From Thuidium tamariscinum (lineage: Eukaryota > Streptophyta > Bryopsida > Hypnales > Thuidiaceae), in contig OX344758.2 of NCBI GenBank assembly GCA_947034885.2, positions 1,056,501 through 1,120,500 of the forward strand: 64,000 nt of DNA, given 5' to 3'. The translations under genes and the position numbers were made by a program. Positions 60,188-64,000 of this stretch are shown here, piece by piece (position 1 is the first letter of the stretch; each line of letters opens with the position of its first letter). Under the pieces are notes generated by a model. It was given only the letters and a program-made list of their open reading frames with translations. It had not been told where the DNA came from and did not search any database.

Positions 60188-60690
60188 TATAAGACTACAA
60201 TGTACTAATGAATTCTGCATCCATATGTTGAAAAATTTTCAAGGAGACAAATATCAATTTAGGAAAATATAATTAAAGATTCCATCTTTTATCAAATGAA
60301 AAACTCTTTGCAATACATTATATACTAAGTTCTTGACATTCATTTGTAGAATCTTGTTACATTGAATCTGGCAACACTTCAAGGTCATTCGTCTTCTAAA
60401 ATATCTACATTGTCATTCAATGGAGGATGCTCTTTTTATCTTTCAATTAATATCTTTGTTCAACTTCCATGAACTTGTCCCATGTTTTTTAATTGGATGA
60501 AGTATTCACTTTTCAAAACATTCCTCATCCACTAGGTAGGGAGGTTACCCTTCATTCTGCCCCCACGAGACGGGAAAGTCCAAAAAGGTTCGAAAGGTCC
60601 CCTTTAAATGGCTCACCTATGGTGTCCAATTGAAGGCCTCATCGAAACTCAATCAGATCCACAAGTGGACGTGACGAATGCTAATGAATC
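60188..60690. other. AT-rich spacer before the desaturase promoter
   Basis: No gene or repeat recognised. Composition changes at about 60540-60620 to the GC-richer desaturase upstream region. Confidence 0.35.
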
Positions 60691-61439
60691 AGATGCTTGA
60701 CACGTGGGGGGATTTCAGCAACGAATCGCATCCGTAGATACTTTCCCATATTTCCCATAACGATTACCGCGAACATCTCCCCGGATACCCGATCCGGAAC
60801 CACGTCCTGTCCCACCGTCCCGGAACCGCCTCAACCCACCCACCCGTATACCCTGACTATAACTTCACCATACCCTGATACACCCGTCGCGTGTTCCTCA
60901 CCCGCTACGACACGCCGTCACCGTTGCACCGTATGCTAGCCCAGCCACATCATTTTCCCCGCCCCATAGACGCCGCGCTAATTGATACCCGCCTCCACTT
61001 TCCCGGATATCATCAGCTGCCTCATCGTCTTTCCTATCCGAGGGCAAACTACCTGACCAGTCCACGCCACGAGACTGACCTTTCCTTTGGTTACATCACC
61101 AGCAACGGCGTTTGCAATAGATTGCTTGTGTGGCTCCCTGTTGCTTGCAGGTCCGGGATTGCTTGCCTTTACCCCTGGCAACCCACATTGCCTTTTGGAG
61201 ATTTTTGCATTTGAATTTGAGTGTTAGTAGCATTTGGAATTGGGGGTAGCATTAGTGGTTGTTTGGATTGGGGGTGTTTTGCATGTGCCAATACCCATTG
61301 CCTCCCTGATCTCTCGACTGAGGGAGAGCCTTTCTGTTGTTGTTCGATTGGGTTGAAATATTTGAGGAGTGTTTTCAGATTTTCTGGTGGAGTCGTAGTA
61401 AAAAGAGCTTGGGTGTGCATTGGGAAGTGGGGGGAGAGA
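60691..61439 (+). promoter_or_regulatory. Upstream region and leader of the desaturase gene, with a G-box
   Basis: A GACACGTGGGG motif, containing a perfect G-box/ABRE core CACGTG, lies at 60701-60706. The following 250 bp is C-rich with many ACCC and ATACCC words and little G, a strand asymmetry typical of plant leader or core-promoter DNA. No clear TATA box was seen. G-boxes are commonly tied to light and ABA responses, which would fit a plastid lipid gene; this is inference. Confidence 0.45.
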
Positions 61440-63726
61440 ATGGCGACGGCGACGGCGGCGGCGGTTTCAATGTCGTCGTCCAGTTTGCAGACGGTTTCGT
61501 CGACCAGGCAGCACCGAGTACTAATCCCTTCTGCTGTCTCTGTTGTGCAACGAGCAGCAGCAGCCCGACGCAACAGCTTGAATGGCGCTATTACCATTAG
61601 GAATGGACGTGTATCGCTGAGGGCGGCGTTTCCAAGGCGAGAATTGTTGGGCTCTTCTTTGAAAGGATTGTTGGTGCCTCGTAGTAATGTATCCCTTGTG
61701 AAGTGTGTGGTGGAGAAGGCGACGGCGTCTGTGGAGGCGAAGCCCGAGGAGGAGGTTCAGCAGCAGGAGCAGCAGCCGCCGCCTTCGAAGATATGGTTGT
61801 CGGATGTGGTGGTGCGCAAGCGCAGAAATTACTTCAAGAACCGTCAATGGACAGCGAAGGACTTGACGTATGCGGGGTTTATGGCGTTTATGCATGGGTT
61901 GTGTTTGTTCGCCCCTGCGACATTTTCATGGAACGCGTTTGGAGTGTTTCTGGGATTGTATGTGATCACGGGCATGTTGGGGATCACGTTGTCGTTTCAC
62001 CGAAACTTGTCGCATAAGAGCTTCAAGGTGCCCAAGTGGTTGGAGTATGCGTTCGCGTATTGTGGAGTGCAAGCCGTTCAGGTATGTCGAGATTTTCTGT
62101 GGGAATTTTTCGCTCAGGGATTGCTTGAGGTTGCAATTGAAATTGTGTGAATGCACACAATTGTGCAATTGTTTGGGAATGTTGAGATGCTTTTGGGGAA
62201 GTCTCTGTGGTTGATTGTTTTGGTGAAGTTAGGGGTCGGTATATGAAAAATTGGCTTCCATAGAAAGTCGGCTGCAGCACTTGGACTCCTTGTGTGGTGG
62301 AATGTTTTTCTATGTTGGGAGTCTGTTGCACTGGAATTTCTTGAGATTGTGTGAATGCTTCTGTGCAATTGTTTGGGAATGTTGGAGATGCTGTTTTGGA
62401 AATCTCTGTGGTTGTTAGTGTTTGGTGTAGTTGAGAGTGGTATTTGAATGGTGGATTTGCCTGGGAAGAGCGCTATAGCACTGGCTCCTTGTGTGATGGA
62501 ATTTTTCTGTATTGGGAGCCTATTGTGATAAAACATTGTAATGTCATTAGCTCTGGATTGCTTGAGATCGTGTGAATGCACGTTATCAATCGGTTGGGGA
62601 GTGTTGGGATTGCTTCTTTGAAGTGTCTGTAGTTGATACCTTTGGTGGAGTTGAGTGTGGTATGGGGAATAAAATTCACTAACGTGGACTCTTTACATGG
62701 CGGGGTGTTTTGAAGATTGTTTTCTCAGTTGTCAATTGTGGATATATTGTATAGGGTGATCCAATCGAATGGGTGAGCTCTCATCGTTATCACCATCAAC
62801 ATTGTGATACAGAGAATGATCCCCATACTCCTTATGAGGGTTTCTGGCATAGTCACATGGGCTGGTTGCTCGATGACAGCAGGACGCAAGAACGAGTGAG
62901 TTCATTGCTTACGATTCGAATCTCTAGCACTGGCGTAGTTCCTTATTGTTTCATCACCATAGAGACTCCAATGTCTCTTAGAGTGTCGAAGTTTGGCATT
63001 ATGTTCAATGTAGTCCTTGTGTTTAGTTAATGTTAGCGTTCTTTGCATAAATTTGATATTATATTGCCAACTATTGAGCTGATGTGAACTTGTCTTTAAT
63101 TTAACGCCGTCTTAATATCGATTTATTGTTTTAGCAGATTAACATCAATTACCTTTAATAATTTTGTGAATCTAATAGGGAATCATTTGAGAGGTTTCAG
63201 TTCTCAACCTGTTCATCGATGCGTGAAGAGAAACGATTGAAGAGGGTCTTTAGTTTGTAGATGCTGAATTTGTGCCTTTTTTTGCAGGTGGGTGCCCGCA
63301 ACAACGTCTCGGACATCGACAAGGATCCATTTTACAACTTCATTCAGAAAACGTACTCCATTCATCCTTTTATGATGGCCGTCGCTTTGTACGCCTTGGG
63401 TGGTTTTCCTTACATTGTGTGGGGCATGGTAAATATTTCAACTACCTGTTTTCGTTTGCTTTTCCTTGTCAATATTTTCATACACTTCTTTCGGGTGTAC
63501 CTTATGTGTGTTTATGTTGAAATTCTATTTCTGATTTACGCTTCGTACGCCCAAGTGCTATTGCGTCTATTTGGTTGTTTTTTCTCTAAATTCGACGGGT
63601 TTGACTCGGTTGTCTGCAGGCTGTGAGGACCGTGTGGGTATATCACATTACATGGTTTGTAAACTCTGCATCTCACGTATGGGGTACACAGTCGTGGAAT
63701 ACCGGTGACTTATCTAGAAACAATTG
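61440..63726 (+). CDS. FAD5-like: Plastid-targeted acyl-lipid desaturase, FAD5/ADS type (3' end outside window)
   Basis: Four exons are visible: 61440-62081, 62755-62895, 63288-63428 and 63620-63726 (donor after base 63726). They encode about 343 aa in frame. Residues 1 to about 85 are rich in Ala, Ser, Val and Arg with few acids, a typical chloroplast transit peptide; then a Glu/Gln-rich linker, then the desaturase core from about residue 116 ([16 protein letters not shown]). Two of three di-iron histidine boxes are present: HRNLSH 187-192 and HRYHH 224-228, with the family words [20 protein letters not shown] and [20 protein letters not shown]. The third box (HNNHH) should be in the next exon beyond the edge; the window ends in ...ctgtag, a possible acceptor. 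Arabidopsis FAD5 makes the first double bond in 16:0 of MGDG; relatives act on other acyl chains, so substrate is not decided here. Conserved hydrophobic segments flank box 1. Confidence 0.92.
62117..62720 (+). repeat. Three tandem units of about 220 bp in desaturase intron 1
   Basis: Units at about 62117-62333, 62334-62554 and 62555-62720 (last one shorter) share the order 'ttgcttgag', 'tgtgtgaatgca', 'ttgtttgggaatgttg', 'tctctgtggttg', 'tggtggagttgag', 'actccttgtgtg' and 'tggaat'. The array nearly fills the 673-bp intron. Confidence 0.8.
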
Positions 63727-64000
63727 GTAAATTTTCGATTTCCTCCGAAATTGTTTAACTGATCTATTGTATGTAGTCGGCTAAAATGGCATATATATGA
63801 ATAAAGTTATGGTACCACTTAAGCATCAATTGTTTTCATTTTTGAAGAGTTGTTTGTAAATCAGGTTTCGACTTTTTGTGCTGATGATCTTTACATTCTT
63901 CCAGACTTATTGCGTTTCAACTTGATACTGTGTCGTCAATCAGTGCATGACATTAAGCTAACATTAAGAATAACGAATAAAATTACGAACCATCCTGTAG

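Noticed and set aside
61221-61439. Upstream extension of the desaturase frame
   Set aside because: The frame is open for 73 codons before 61440 but begins without ATG and lacks transit-peptide character; the ATG at 61440 directly precedes an Ala/Ser-rich transit peptide.
1-64000. tRNA, rRNA or CRISPR loci
   Set aside because: No tRNA cloverleaf with A and B boxes, no rRNA signature and no regular spacer-repeat array was recognised by eye; a tRNAscan or Infernal run could still find small RNAs.

Overview
This window looks like nuclear DNA of a land plant, probably a non-seed plant such as a bryophyte or lycophyte. The host genes are plant-type: an EMS1-like receptor kinase, a chloroplast-type FAD5/ADS desaturase, MYG1 and PIG-U. 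They are intron-rich with canonical plant splice sites, and they sit in a very AT-rich background full of small DNA transposons. No seed-plant signature was seen. The clade is an inference and could be wrong.

Four host genes were found, all on the + strand. (1) 9494-16039: a complete EMS1-type LRR receptor kinase of six coding exons (1354 aa), preceded by a TATA box and a long leader. (2) 23079-27858: MYG1, a DHH-type exonuclease, seven exons (387 aa). (3) 51306-57749: PIG-U, a GPI-transamidase subunit, 14 exons (473 aa), with one GC-AG intron. (4) 61440 to the right edge: a plastid-targeted delta-9-type acyl-lipid desaturase, four exons visible, with the third histidine box beyond the window. 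Splice junctions were read by frame and phase, and every exon set closes without a frame error. The genes do not form a pathway; they are independent housekeeping or signalling loci.

A pattern runs across the genes. The first introns of MYG1, PIG-U and the desaturase each hold a degenerate tandem array (about 97 bp x 6, about 300 bp x 3 and about 220 bp x 3). The leader of the receptor kinase holds a comparable three-unit array. Two arrays carry a telo-box-like AAACCCTA (or its complement) in most units.

The gaps (1-6900, 16040-22900, 27860-50900 and 57750-60600) are mostly transposon-derived. Recurrent families are: T1, about 720-736 bp, termini GGGTGATTGCAAGAAAC, 4-bp target duplications; P, CCCCTAAA...TTTAGGGG bounded by TTAA, piggyBac-like; M2, 230-350 bp MITEs with ends like ACATTAGATG or CATAAGAGG; a TA-flanked MITE pair; hAT-type MITEs; CACTA-type elements; one MULE-like insertion; and a giant foldback of about 650-nt arms, split by a CACTA element. 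No LTR retrotransposon or viral structural gene was recognised.

The most unusual coding remnant is on the - strand at about 41800-45690. It is a decayed multi-exon gene that appears to combine a ParB-like DGNHR domain with a beta-class amino-methyltransferase-like domain, an architecture best known from prokaryotes and phages.
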